Shown here: piece by piece, positions 8,576-17,231 of the stretch
Layout of the letters: every line of letters starts with the position of its first letter
How positions within the stretch are numbered: position 1 is the first letter of the stretch
Origin: Eubacterium sp.
Lineage (GTDB): Bacteria > Bacillota > Clostridia > Lachnospirales > Lachnospiraceae
Length of the DNA stretch: 64,000 nucleotides
Reading direction: 5' to 3'
Assembly: GCA_022794015.1 (NCBI GenBank)
Contig: JAAWDZ010000052.1
Span: forward strand, 62,001 to 126,000
Made by a program: the position numbers and the translations under genes
Notes under the pieces: model-generated
Database searches by the model: none
The model's input: the letters and a program-made list of their open reading frames with translations, nothing else
What the model was told of the DNA's origin: nothing

Positions 8576-8670
8576 GCCAGGGAAGCCAGTATGCCGGGCT
8601 CCCGGAATGGATACAATACATTTTGGCAGCTAATACATATATTCCTCAGCTTAATCTGTGGCTTCCTGGC
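8576..8670 (+). promoter_or_regulatory. Inverted-repeat leader element upstream of uxaC
   Basis: GCCAGGGAAGCCA (8576-8588) is complementary to TGGCTTCCTGGC (8659-8670) except for one bulged base, closing a roughly 95-base region. The smaller dyad CCGGGCTCCCGG (8593-8604) lies inside. It ends about 50 bases before the uxaC ATG. It may be a structured leader or a regulator-binding region; no known riboswitch class is recognised. Confidence 0.35.
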
Positions 8671-8721
8671 CTGATGGGATATGTATAAAAAAGTGGTTCA
8701 AAAACAGAAAGGAATGAAATT

Positions 8722-10128
8722 ATGAAAGCTTTTATGGATGAAAATTTTCTTCTGGACACAGAATGTGCCCAGAAATTATATCACAATTTTGCCAAACCCA
8801 TGCCAATCCTCGACTATCACTGCCATATCAATCCAAAAGAAATTGCAGAAAACAAGCAGTTTAAAAATATGACAGAAGTATGGCTGGGCGCAGACCATTA
8901 TAAATGGCGGCAGATGCGCTCCAACGGTGTGGACGAATACTATATTACAGGAGGCGCCCCTGACCGGGAAAAATTTCAGAAATGGGCGCAAACACTGGAA
9001 AAACTTATTGGAAACCCTCTCTATCACTGGTCACATCTGGAACTGAAACGATATTTTGGCTACAATGGACATTTAAGCGGAGAAACTGCAGAAGAAGTCT
9101 GGCAGCTGTGCAATGAGAAACTGAAAAAACCGGAGATGAGCGCACGGGGCCTGATCCGGCAATCCGGCGTTGCATTAATCTGTACCACAGACGATCCCAT
9201 AGATACGCTAAAATGGCACGAAAAAATCAAAGAAGACACTTCTTTTGACACCATAGTCCTTCCTGCCTGGCGTCCGGACAAGACCGTCAATGCTGAAAAA
9301 GCTGAATTTCCGGAATATGTCAAAAAACTTGCGCAGGCTGGCGGCACCACAATCGCAACCTTTGAAGATTTCAAAAAAGCGATTTTAAACCGCCTGGATT
9401 ATTTTCATGAAAGAGGCTGTCTGGTATCTGACCATGGACTAGATTATGTCATGTATGTACCGGCGCCTCCGACAGAAATCGAAACTATTTTTAAAAAGGC
9501 CCTGGCAGGAGTATCTCTGACCTTTGATGAAACTGCAAAATACAAAACAGCTCTCCTGACATTTTTGGGAAAGCAGTATCACCGCATGGGATGGGTGATG
9601 CAGCTTCATTACGGCTGTAAACGTGACAACAACCAGGCAATGTTTGAAGAACTCGGCCCGGATACCGGCTTTGACTGTATCAGTAACTATACGCCCGCCG
9701 CTCAGCTCACCGGATTTTTAAACAATCTGGCTACTGCAGGCGAACTGCCGAAAACAATTCTGTATTCCTTAAATCCAGCGGATAACGCCATAATTGGCAC
9801 CATCCTTGGCTGTTTTCAGGATTCTGTGGCAGCCGGAAAGCTGCAGCAGGGCTCTGCCTGGTGGTTTAATGACCATAAAAACGGTATGACAGAGCAGATG
9901 ACGTCACTGGCCAGCCTGGGAATCCTCAGCAATTTTACAGGCATGCTCACCGACTCCAGAAGCTTTCTGTCTTACACCAGACATGAGTATTTTCGCCGTA
10001 TCCTCTGCGGGCTTATCGGAGGCTGGGTAGAAAATGGGGAATATCCCTATGATGAAGCAGCGCTGGAAAAGATCATCAGAGGAATCTGCTATAACAACGC
10101 TATTTCCTATTTTGGATTTGCGTTATAA
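8722..10128 (+). CDS. uxaC: Glucuronate/galacturonate isomerase
   Basis: UxaC converts D-glucuronate to D-fructuronate and D-galacturonate to D-tagaturonate, the entry step of hexuronate catabolism. The 468-residue product has the amidohydrolase-like metal motif DYHCHI near residue 30, CTTDDPIDTLKWHE and LHYGCKRDNN. Length matches the family. It is transcribed away from eda-kdgK, which complete the lower pathway. The reductases and dehydratases between (UxaB/UxuB, UxaA/UxuA) are not in the window. AGGA lies 8 bases before the ATG. Confidence 0.95.
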   Translation: MKAFMDENFLLDTECAQKLYHNFAKPMPILDYHCHINPKEIAENKQFKNMTEVWLGADHYKWRQMRSNGVDEYYITGGAPDREKFQKWAQTLEKLIGNPLYHWSHLELKRYFGYNGHLSGETAEEVWQLCNEKLKKPEMSARGLIRQSGVALICTTDDPIDTLKWHEKIKEDTSFDTIVLPAWRPDKTVNAEKAEFPEYVKKLAQAGGTTIATFEDFKKAILNRLDYFHERGCLVSDHGLDYVMYVPAPPTEIETIFKKALAGVSLTFDETAKYKTALLTFLGKQYHRMGWVMQLHYGCKRDNNQAMFEELGPDTGFDCISNYTPAAQLTGFLNNLATAGELPKTILYSLNPADNAIIGTILGCFQDSVAAGKLQQGSAWWFNDHKNGMTEQMTSLASLGILSNFTGMLTDSRSFLSYTRHEYFRRILCGLIGGWVENGEYPYDEAALEKIIRGICYNNAISYFGFAL

Positions 10129-10151
10129 TATTTTTCATGATTTTTCAATGC

Positions 10152-10195
10152 AAAAAGCGAATCCAGAAACTATAAAATTTCTGAATCCGCTTTTT
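10152..10195 (+). terminator. Terminator after uxaC
   Basis: An 18-bp stem with two mismatches (10152-10169 with 10178-10195) begins AAAAAGCG and ends CGCTTTTT. It is symmetric enough to work in both directions. It lies 24 bases after the uxaC stop. Confidence 0.8.
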
Positions 10196-10271
10196 ATTTG
10201 CTTCATTAGCATTTCTCATACCTTCACATTACATTTCAATCTCAAATAATCTTTCTCTGCATCATAATCCG

Positions 10272-10424
10272 TTACAGTCCTTTTTTGCGCAATCTTTCCA
10301 GTCTGGTAAATGCTTCTTTCCTTTCTGTTTGATCATCCTTATATAATCCATTCATGTCTTGCATAATCTGTAAAATATAATTTATTTGGCTCTGTTGCAG
10401 TGGCTCGTCCAGACGTACTGTTTT
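10272..10424 (-). pseudogene. C-terminal gene remnant, about 50 codons
   Basis: A minus-strand frame reads LDEPLQQSQINYILQIMQ and continues to ERLRKKGL before a TAA at 10272-10274. It is interrupted at its 5' side by an in-frame TGA and has no start with a ribosome-binding site. The amphipathic, Arg/Lys-rich end looks like genuine protein but I cannot name the family. It is probably the tail of a lost gene between uxaC and the peptidase gene. Confidence 0.3.
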
Positions 10425-10464
10425 TCAAACGGTAGTATCGGAAGTTTGACCCTGTATAATACCC

Positions 10465-12144
10465 TCACAAATTCCGCATATTCAATATGCTCTGATAAAT
10501 ATCCAAACGTCCGAAGCCTTCCCTTCTGTTTGGGTAAAGCTGATTGTCTAACCTGCGCACTCCATTTATGATCTGATTCCTCAATTCGATGGAATTTATC
10601 CCCCTGTTATTCAGATATGCAATATTCCACTCCATCAACAGTGCGCTGGCTCCCGCTGCAATTGCAGTAGCCGCACTGGTGCCGCTCATACGATCCAGGC
10701 GGCCGTACTGATTCACAGTCAGGACATTCACTGCAGGAGCTGCATAGTCCGGCTTTATCACTCCATCTGCCGTATATCCTCTGCCGGATTCTAAATATAT
10801 CCCATCTGTTACCGAGTCATATCCTCCAACTGCCATTGGAAACTTTGCATTGGAAGGCACCATCAAAGTCATATCCGGATTGGAACGTACAAAAAAAACA
10901 TCTTCTGCCAAAAAAGATGAAATCGGCAGATACATATTATAGGTCCCGTCCGATATCCGATAGGGAAATACTTCGATAGTCCATAGCCCTTTCACCGGAT
11001 TTTTAAAGTCAAAATGGATTAACTGTTCCCTGTTTCGTTCCGATCCCAGCTGATAATTAATCAAAACAGTTGTATTTTCCAATAAAAAACGCTGCCGCTG
11101 CTGCTGCCCGTTCCACACGGCAACCCTTGAGAGCACCTCCCCTGTCGGAGAAATAACAGAAACTGCAAACTGCTCGTAAGAACGTCCCCACAGTTCCACC
11201 ATAAATCCCGGCATATCCTGCGTAACATTCACTTCCACCTGCTCTGAGGTATCCTCTGAAACTGTTCCGTAAAAATGATGCCTGGCGTTTGCCTCATCCC
11301 CAACCGCAATGCAGACGGCCCTGCGATACATAGCTGCAATGTCGTCCAGATAGGACGCCAGCCTGCCGTCACTGCCGCGATGACCCTGATTGGTACCAAG
11401 GCAGATACAGATCACCAGAGGCTGCCCACGTTTGTCTGCCAGATTGTTCAGATAATCAACTGCCGTAAAAATATCATTTTCCTGAAAAGCAACCGCACCA
11501 TCCGGAATATAATAAAAATCCCGTAAATTTTGTTTTGCCGGTTTCAATTTTACAACTGCTATGTCTGCCTGAGGCGCCGCTCCGACAAATCCGTTTTCAA
11601 TATCTTCGCTTCCTGCTGCAATTGCAGCGACCATCGTCCCATGGCCCACTTCATCACTCTGCGGCACGTACTCCCTGGGATTTTCCTGCTGCAGCGCATA
11701 ATCGATCTCCTGGTTTGTATACTCTGTCCCATAAATAAACCCCTGCGGCGAAGGCCCCTTTTCCTCACTCTGATCCCATATCGCAACAATTCTGGTGCTG
11801 CCGTCTGTATTGCGGAATGCATTGTTCTCGTACTGAATCCCGGTGTCTAAAATTCCAACTAAAATTCCTCTTCCGCTTAATTCCAGATTACGCTGCGACT
11901 GCACCCTGGTGATTCCGCTTACATCTAACGCATTCTGCTCTAATATCGTAAAACACCTTGGAATATTCGCGTATTTGTACGTCCCTATTGATAACGGCGG
12001 AACTTTATCCCTGTTCAAATAATATACAATATAGCGGTTCGCAATTTTCTGTGAACAAAGACCTTCCCCGCTGATGAAATCGGTATTGACCGGGCTGATA
12101 ATATCATAATAGTCATTGGAATATACCGCATTCTGGCAATCCAT
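10465..12144 (-). CDS. Csp-type S8 (subtilisin-like) peptidase
   Basis: A subtilisin-family serine protease of 559 residues with the full catalytic triad: Asp100 in GILDTGI, His168 in VGHGTMVAA and Ser490 in MSGTSAAT. A long insert between His and Ser is the jelly-roll insertion of the Clostridial Csp (CspA/B/C) group. Csp proteins process the cortex hydrolase SleC during spore germination in Clostridium; many Lachnospiraceae carry several such paralogues of unknown role. No signal peptide is evident. The start was set at MDCQNAVYSN (12144), with GGAG 5 bases upstream, rather than the in-frame ATG 15 bases earlier. It follows clpX-like by 52 bases and may be cotranscribed. Confidence 0.85.
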   Translation of the reverse strand: MDCQNAVYSNDYYDIISPVNTDFISGEGLCSQKIANRYIVYYLNRDKVPPLSIGTYKYANIPRCFTILEQNALDVSGITRVQSQRNLELSGRGILVGILDTGIQYENNAFRNTDGSTRIVAIWDQSEEKGPSPQGFIYGTEYTNQEIDYALQQENPREYVPQSDEVGHGTMVAAIAAGSEDIENGFVGAAPQADIAVVKLKPAKQNLRDFYYIPDGAVAFQENDIFTAVDYLNNLADKRGQPLVICICLGTNQGHRGSDGRLASYLDDIAAMYRRAVCIAVGDEANARHHFYGTVSEDTSEQVEVNVTQDMPGFMVELWGRSYEQFAVSVISPTGEVLSRVAVWNGQQQRQRFLLENTTVLINYQLGSERNREQLIHFDFKNPVKGLWTIEVFPYRISDGTYNMYLPISSFLAEDVFFVRSNPDMTLMVPSNAKFPMAVGGYDSVTDGIYLESGRGYTADGVIKPDYAAPAVNVLTVNQYGRLDRMSGTSAATAIAAGASALLMEWNIAYLNNRGINSIELRNQIINGVRRLDNQLYPNRREGFGRLDIYQSILNMRNL

Positions 12145-12196
12145 AGTTTCTCCGTCCATTTACTGTTTCTGTCAGTATATGAACGGGGACACTTGA

Positions 12197-13624
12197 TTAT
12201 GCCCCCTCTTCCATCACTCCCCGCATCGTGATCATCGGTCCGCCCTTCCCCTCAATATACTCTTTTGTAATCGTGACCTTGCCAATGTTGTCATCCTTGG
12301 GGATTTCATACATAATATCCAGCATATACTCTTCCAGAATCGCACGAAGAGCCCTTGCACCGGCTTTTTTCTCCTTTGCCTTTGCCGCAATGGCATGAAG
12401 CGCCTCTTCTTCAAATTCCAGATTTACCTCATCCATTTCCAACAGCTTCTGATACTGCTTTACAATTGCATTTTTGGGCTCTGTAAGCACTTTTACCAGC
12501 ATATCCTCTGTCAGAGCTTCCAACGAAAACAAAATCGGCAGACGTCCTAAAAATTCCGGTATCATACCGTATTTGCGCACATCTTCTACCAGAACCTTGG
12601 TCAGAAGATTCTCGTCTTTGTCATGTTTATCTTTCAGATCCGCTTTAAACCCAATCGAAGCCGCCTTATTCAAACGCTCTTTAATAATATCGTCCAAATC
12701 CGGAAAAGCGCCGCCGCAGATAAATAAAATATTCTTCGTATTGACTGTAACCATCGGCACCATGGCATTCTTGCTGCTCGCCCCAACCGGAACCTCCACT
12801 TCTGCTCCTTCTAAGAGCTTTAACATTCCCTGCTGCACCGATTCGCCGCTGACATCTCTCTGATTGGTATTCCTTTTCTTGGCAATTTTATCAATCTCAT
12901 CTATAAAAATGATACCGTGCTCCGCTTTATCCACATCATTGTCTGCAGCCGCAAGCAGCTTGCTGACAACACTCTCAATATCATCCCCGATATACCCTGC
13001 CTCTGTCAAAGACGTCGCGTCGGTAATTGCAAGCGGCGCATCCAAAAGCTTCGCCAAAGTTTTCACGATATAAGTTTTACCCGAACCTGTTGGTCCAATC
13101 ATCAGCATGTTCGATTTCTCAATCTCCACATCCCTGCTGTCGTCCGCCGCCACCCGCTTATAATGGTTATACACTGCGACAGACATGACTTTTTTTGCCT
13201 GCTCCTGTCCCACAACGTATTCGTCCAGGCTTGCCTTTATCTTATGGGGCGCAGGAATTGCATGGATATCAAATTCCAAAGCCGGTTTTTCCTCTTTCTT
13301 CTTTTTCTTAATCTTCTGCGGGAAAGGCGAAATCCCCTGCAAATCAGCCAGATTGATCATACTGATATTTGGCATTCTGCCCATTTCTATCATATTGTCC
13401 ATTGAAAAATCAGCGGTATTTAACGCGTCAAACATCCTCTGCATACAATCCCTGCAAATGCTCAGATTTCCCTGTATCCGTGTCATCTTCCCCGCCACGC
13501 TCTCAGGTCTGCGGCAAAGGCAGCAAATCTCATCAAAATCATCATTATCCGTTTCTTCTTCGGGTTTCTCCAATGTGTCTTTTTCTTCTGTTAAATCTAC
13601 TTCGTAAAACTCCTGTCCAGGCAT
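12197..13624 (-). CDS. clpX: Divergent ClpX-type AAA+ unfoldase
   Basis: A ClpX-family ATPase of 475 residues. An acidic N-terminal extension precedes a C4 zinc finger (Cys around 34-37 and Cys57/Cys60). A Lys-rich linker (KIKKKKKEEKP) follows, then the AAA+ module with Walker A GPTGSGKT (177-184), Walker B IIFIDEIDK, pore loop GYIG and the sensor-2 region GARALRAIL. An IGF tripeptide in the loop that docks ClpP is present, so ClpP partnering is likely. It is not next to tig or clpP, differs from standard ClpX in the extension and linker, and is probably a paralogue. The start at 13624 has GAGGAGA 6 bases upstream; an earlier in-frame ATG lacks one. Confidence 0.82.
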   Translation of the reverse strand: MPGQEFYEVDLTEEKDTLEKPEEETDNDDFDEICCLCRRPESVAGKMTRIQGNLSICRDCMQRMFDALNTADFSMDNMIEMGRMPNISMINLADLQGISPFPQKIKKKKKEEKPALEFDIHAIPAPHKIKASLDEYVVGQEQAKKVMSVAVYNHYKRVAADDSRDVEIEKSNMLMIGPTGSGKTYIVKTLAKLLDAPLAITDATSLTEAGYIGDDIESVVSKLLAAADNDVDKAEHGIIFIDEIDKIAKKRNTNQRDVSGESVQQGMLKLLEGAEVEVPVGASSKNAMVPMVTVNTKNILFICGGAFPDLDDIIKERLNKAASIGFKADLKDKHDKDENLLTKVLVEDVRKYGMIPEFLGRLPILFSLEALTEDMLVKVLTEPKNAIVKQYQKLLEMDEVNLEFEEEALHAIAAKAKEKKAGARALRAILEEYMLDIMYEIPKDDNIGKVTITKEYIEGKGGPMITMRGVMEEGA

Positions 13625-13678
13625 ATTTCTCTCCTCATCATTTCTAAGTATCTGTTTCTTTCCCTTTCGGGCATCCCT

Positions 13679-13700
13679 TATGGCCATTCGGCCGTATCAT
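13679..13700. repeat. 22-bp palindromic repeat, copy B
   Basis: Core GGCCATTCGGCC with the same flanks as copy A at 4189 (20 of 22 identical). It lies in the leader of the clpX-like transcript, just after the predicted transcription start, the same relative place as copy A. Confidence 0.55.
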
Positions 13701-13709
13701 GACGTATAA

Positions 13710-13738
13710 AGTATAAAACATCCATTCCTGAATCTCAA
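13710..13738 (-). promoter_or_regulatory. Sigma-A promoter of the clpX-like gene
   Basis: On the minus strand: TTGAGA (13733-13738), 17-base spacer, TATACT (13710-13715). Transcription would start near 13703, some 80 bases before the ATG. Confidence 0.65.
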
Positions 13739-13811
13739 TGTAATTTTAAATTTTTCACAGTTCTTTTATATTTTTTGATGTGATTCTGTTTGCACTTGTC
13801 TGTTGTCAACG

Positions 13812-13924
13812 ATTTCCACACATCTTTTTCCACATTCTATCCACATTTTGTGGATAGTTTCTTTTTATTCCGTGGACAAGCCAGAAAAATTCTCGCAATT
13901 CACCAATCGATATCATGTGGATAA
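13812..13924. promoter_or_regulatory. DnaA-box cluster 2, upstream of clpX-like
   Basis: TGTGGATAA at 13916-13924 is a perfect DnaA box. TTTTCCACA (13826-13834), CTATCCACA (13837-13845) and TGTGGATAG (13849-13857) have one mismatch each. ATTTCCACA (13812-13820) and CGTGGACAA (13871-13879) have two. Two of the boxes form a perfect inverted repeat with a 3-base centre (13837-13857). The cluster fills the gap between the gatB stop and the clpX-like promoter. Confidence 0.5.
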
Positions 13925-13959
13925 CTGTGTGTATTTGTTTCATAGATTGTGGAATAGAT

Positions 13960-15399
13960 CTACCTGGACAAAACTTCCCGCAAAATATCATTCACCATCC
14001 CCGGATTCGCTTTTCCTTTCATCGCCTTCATGGTCTGTCCTACCAGAAACCCGATTGCCTTCTCTTTTCCGTTATGATAATCCTCCACCGATTTTGGATT
14101 ATCCCTCAAAACCTGCTCCACCGTACTGCGCAAAGCCCCTTCGTCATGAACTGTCTTTAACCCTTTCTCTTCTACGTACCTCTCTGGATCCACATCCTCT
14201 GCAAACACACGCTCAAACACCTCTTTTGCCACAGAACTGTTGACGGTGCCCGCATCTGCCAGCTCAATCAGTCTGGCCAGATTTTCGGGAGAAAACTGAA
14301 TATCCTGCGCATCCATTCCTTTTTCTTTGAGAAGCCGTATCGTTTCTCCCATCAGCCAGTTTGAAACCTTCTTGGGTTTCCCACAGATCGCCGTCGTCGC
14401 TTCAAACAGATCCGCCAGCTTCTTTGTTCCGGTCAAAATTTCTGCATCATACAACGGCAGCCCGTATTCCGCCTGATAACGCTCTATTTTCTCTGTCCGA
14501 AATTCCGGTTCACCCGCCTTGATACTGGCAATCCACGCATCGTCTATCACAAGCGGCGTCAGATCCGGATCCGGAAAATAACGGTAATCCTTCGCATCCT
14601 CTTTGGAACGCATAGCATAAGAATATTCTTTCAAATCATCCCAGCGCCTGGTTTCCTGCACTACTTTTTCACCGGCTTCTATCAGATCAATCTGCCGGTT
14701 TTTCTCATTTTCAATTGCCCTTGCAATGGCCCGGAAGGAATTGAGGTTTTTCATTTCAGTACGTGTGCCAAATTCTTTTTCTCCCGCTTCGCGGACAGAA
14801 AGATTAACATCTGCGCGCATCGACCCCTCCTGCAGCTTACAGTCAGACGCACCCAGATATTGAATGATCAGCCGCAGCTTATCCAGATATGCAATCACCT
14901 CTTCGGCGGAACGCATATCCGGCTCAGATACGATTTCAATTAACGGTACGCCTGAACGGTTGAAATCTACAAAGGAGCAGTCCTCCCATTCGTCATGAAT
15001 GAGCTTTCCGGCATCCTCTTCCATATGGATTTCGTGGATTCCAACGTACTTTTTGCCGCCTCCTTCGGTTTCGATTTCAACTCCGCCGTTGCGGCAGACA
15101 GGCAGATAAAGCTGGGAAATCTGATAATTCTGCGGGTTGTCCGGATAAAAATAATTTTTACGGTCAAATTTGCAGTTTCGGGTAATTTCGCAATTCGTTG
15201 CAAGACCGACTGCCACCGCATATTCCACCACTTTTTTGTTCAGTACCGGAAGCGAACCGGGCATTCCGGTACAGACCGGGCAGGTATGGGTATTCGGAGC
15301 CCCTCCAAATGCTGTAGAACAGCCGCAGAATATTTTTGTTTTCGTCGCCAGTTCAACATGTACTTCTAAGCCGATTACCGTTTCGTATTGTTTGCCCAT
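13960..15399 (-). CDS. gatB: Asp-tRNA(Asn)/Glu-tRNA(Gln) amidotransferase subunit B
   Basis: GatB is the tRNA-binding and kinase subunit that activates the misacylated Asp or Glu for amidation. The 479-residue product starts MGKQYETVIGLEVHVEL at 15399 behind a GGGGGC-type site; the open frame upstream is gatA coding sequence in another frame. The metal/zinc-binding region CGCSTAFGGAPNTHTCPVC and the family block DFNRSGVPLIEIVSEPD are present. The C-terminal YqeY-like tail domain is complete. It is last in aspS-gatC-gatA-gatB, 16 bases after gatA. Confidence 0.96.
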   Translation of the reverse strand: MGKQYETVIGLEVHVELATKTKIFCGCSTAFGGAPNTHTCPVCTGMPGSLPVLNKKVVEYAVAVGLATNCEITRNCKFDRKNYFYPDNPQNYQISQLYLPVCRNGGVEIETEGGGKKYVGIHEIHMEEDAGKLIHDEWEDCSFVDFNRSGVPLIEIVSEPDMRSAEEVIAYLDKLRLIIQYLGASDCKLQEGSMRADVNLSVREAGEKEFGTRTEMKNLNSFRAIARAIENEKNRQIDLIEAGEKVVQETRRWDDLKEYSYAMRSKEDAKDYRYFPDPDLTPLVIDDAWIASIKAGEPEFRTEKIERYQAEYGLPLYDAEILTGTKKLADLFEATTAICGKPKKVSNWLMGETIRLLKEKGMDAQDIQFSPENLARLIELADAGTVNSSVAKEVFERVFAEDVDPERYVEEKGLKTVHDEGALRSTVEQVLRDNPKSVEDYHNGKEKAIGFLVGQTMKAMKGKANPGMVNDILREVLSR

Positions 15400-15415
15400 T
15401 TTACTGCCCCCTTCC

Positions 15416-16888
15416 TTATTTGTGAATCCCACTGGCAATGGGACTGTGCTGATATGCTCTGGTACGTTCAAAAGTATATGCGGCACGTATGATTTTTTTC
15501 TCCGCAAAACAGTCTCCAATCAGCTGTAAACCGATGGGCAGGCCGTTCTCATCCGTTCCGCAGGGAACGGATATACCCGGCAGCCCCGCCAGATTCACAG
15601 ATATCGTGTAAATGTCACCTAAATACATCTGCATTGGATCGCTTAAGCTTTCACCCAGTCTGGGCGCTGTAGACGGAGAGACTGGACTTAAGATTACATC
15701 ATAGCTGGCAAAAGCCTTATCAAATTCCTGTTTGATTAATGACTTTGTACGGAGCGCTTTCAGATAATAAGCGTCGTAATAACCGGAGCTTAAAACGAAG
15801 GACCCCAGCATAATCCGGCGTTTTACCTCCGGGCCAAAACCTTCAGAGCGGCTTTTTTTATATAAATTATGCAGCCCTTCGTATACATCCGTACGATAGC
15901 CGTATTTGATGCCGTCAAAACGTGCGAGGTTGGAGCTGGCTTCTGCACAGGCAATGACATAATAAGCCGGAATCGCATATTCCACCAGACCAAGGTCAAA
16001 TTCTTCCACAACAGCGCCTCTGTCCTCTAAGGTTTGCGCCGCCGCAAGAACAGCTTCTTTTACGGCGGGGTCCAGTCCTTCCCCCAAATAACCCGCCGGA
16101 ATGCCGATTTTCATACCGGATACATCTTCTTTTAATGCAGAGGTAAAATCCAAATCCTCACGTTTCACAGAAGTCGAATCCTTGCTGTCGTAAGATGCAA
16201 TGGTTTCCAGGATTGTGGCACAGTCCGTCACATCCTTTGCAATCGGGCCAATCTGATCCAGGGAAGAACCATAGGCAATCAGTCCATAACGGGATACTGT
16301 CCCATAGGTAGGCTTTATGCCGGTAACACCACACAATGAGCTGGGCTGCCGGATAGAACCTCCTGTGTCTGAACCCAGCGCATACAAGCATTCCTCCGCT
16401 GCTACCGCCGCGCATGAGCCGCCCGAAGAGCCGCCGGGAACGCGCGCTGTATCCCAGGGATTTTTCGTCGGGCCGAAATAAGAAGTTTCCGTAGTGCTTC
16501 CCATGGCAAATTCATCCATATTTGTCTTTCCAATAATTACCGCCCCCGCAGCCTCTAAATTCTTTACTGCTTCCGCTGTATAAGTCGGAATAAAATTGTT
16601 CAGTATTTTCGAGCTGCAAGTGGTAAGCAGATCCCTTGTGCATAAATTATCTTTGACAGCAACCGGAACACCCGCAAGCGCCCCTTTTAAACTGCCTTCG
16701 TCAATCTGTTTCTGTACCTCTTTTGCACGTTTTTTCAAACCTTTTTCATCTATTGTTACAAATGCATGAATCTGTGGCTCTTTTTGCCGAATAGAAGAAA
16801 GCGCCGCTTCTGCGGCTTCCATTACCCCGACTTCCCCTGTCTTTATTTTTTTGCCTAATTCTACAGCTGTCAGACTTGTAAGACTCAT
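15416..16888 (-). CDS. gatA: Asp-tRNA(Asn)/Glu-tRNA(Gln) amidotransferase subunit A
   Basis: GatA is the amidase that releases ammonia from glutamine for the transamidation. The 490-residue product has the amidase-signature triad: Lys in AVKDNLC, and the cis-Ser and nucleophile Ser in GSSGGSCAAV and GSDTGGSIRQP. The start is MSLTSLTAVEL at 16888 with GGAGG upstream. It is 10 bases after gatC. Confidence 0.97.
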   Translation of the reverse strand: MSLTSLTAVELGKKIKTGEVGVMEAAEAALSSIRQKEPQIHAFVTIDEKGLKKRAKEVQKQIDEGSLKGALAGVPVAVKDNLCTRDLLTTCSSKILNNFIPTYTAEAVKNLEAAGAVIIGKTNMDEFAMGSTTETSYFGPTKNPWDTARVPGGSSGGSCAAVAAEECLYALGSDTGGSIRQPSSLCGVTGIKPTYGTVSRYGLIAYGSSLDQIGPIAKDVTDCATILETIASYDSKDSTSVKREDLDFTSALKEDVSGMKIGIPAGYLGEGLDPAVKEAVLAAAQTLEDRGAVVEEFDLGLVEYAIPAYYVIACAEASSNLARFDGIKYGYRTDVYEGLHNLYKKSRSEGFGPEVKRRIMLGSFVLSSGYYDAYYLKALRTKSLIKQEFDKAFASYDVILSPVSPSTAPRLGESLSDPMQMYLGDIYTISVNLAGLPGISVPCGTDENGLPIGLQLIGDCFAEKKIIRAAYTFERTRAYQHSPIASGIHK

Positions 16889-16898
16889 ATTCTCCCTC

Positions 16899-17225
16899 CT
16901 ATCCCTTCGTATCGTGGCGCGGCGTTTCATCTGCAATCGTCCGCGGCACCTTAAATCCGTCGCCTGCCTGTTCGGGCGCATTGGCAAGCGTATCCCTGCT
17001 GCCGTCGCCGTTTGTCACCACATCCTCCCGAAATACATTGTTTACCGCAAACACATGCGACATCGGTTCGACTGCCGAAGTATCCAGTTCGTTTAATTTA
17101 TCAATATAATCCAGCATTTCGCCCATATCCTTTTTGGCGCTCTCTTTTTCTGACTCCGAAATCTCAAGTTTTGCCAGAATTCCTACATATTCAATTATTT
17201 CATCTGAAATGATATTTGCCATCAT
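16899..17225 (-). CDS. gatC: Asp-tRNA(Asn)/Glu-tRNA(Gln) amidotransferase subunit C
   Basis: GatC is the small belt-like subunit that stabilises GatA-GatB. The product of about 108 residues carries the typical YVGILAKLEISESEK opening, the MLDYIDKLNELDT helix and VFREDVV. Two ATG codons are adjacent; the second (17222) has the better distance from AGGAGG. It lies 6 bases after aspS. Confidence 0.94.
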   Translation of the reverse strand: MMANIISDEIIEYVGILAKLEISESEKESAKKDMGEMLDYIDKLNELDTSAVEPMSHVFAVNNVFREDVVTNGDGSRDTLANAPEQAGDGFKVPRTIADETPRHDTKG

Positions 17226-17231
17226 GACCTC

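Noticed and set aside
13837-13857. Terminator of gatB (perfect inverted repeat)
   Set aside because: The T run follows only on the plus strand, opposite to gatB, and both arms are DnaA-box sequences.
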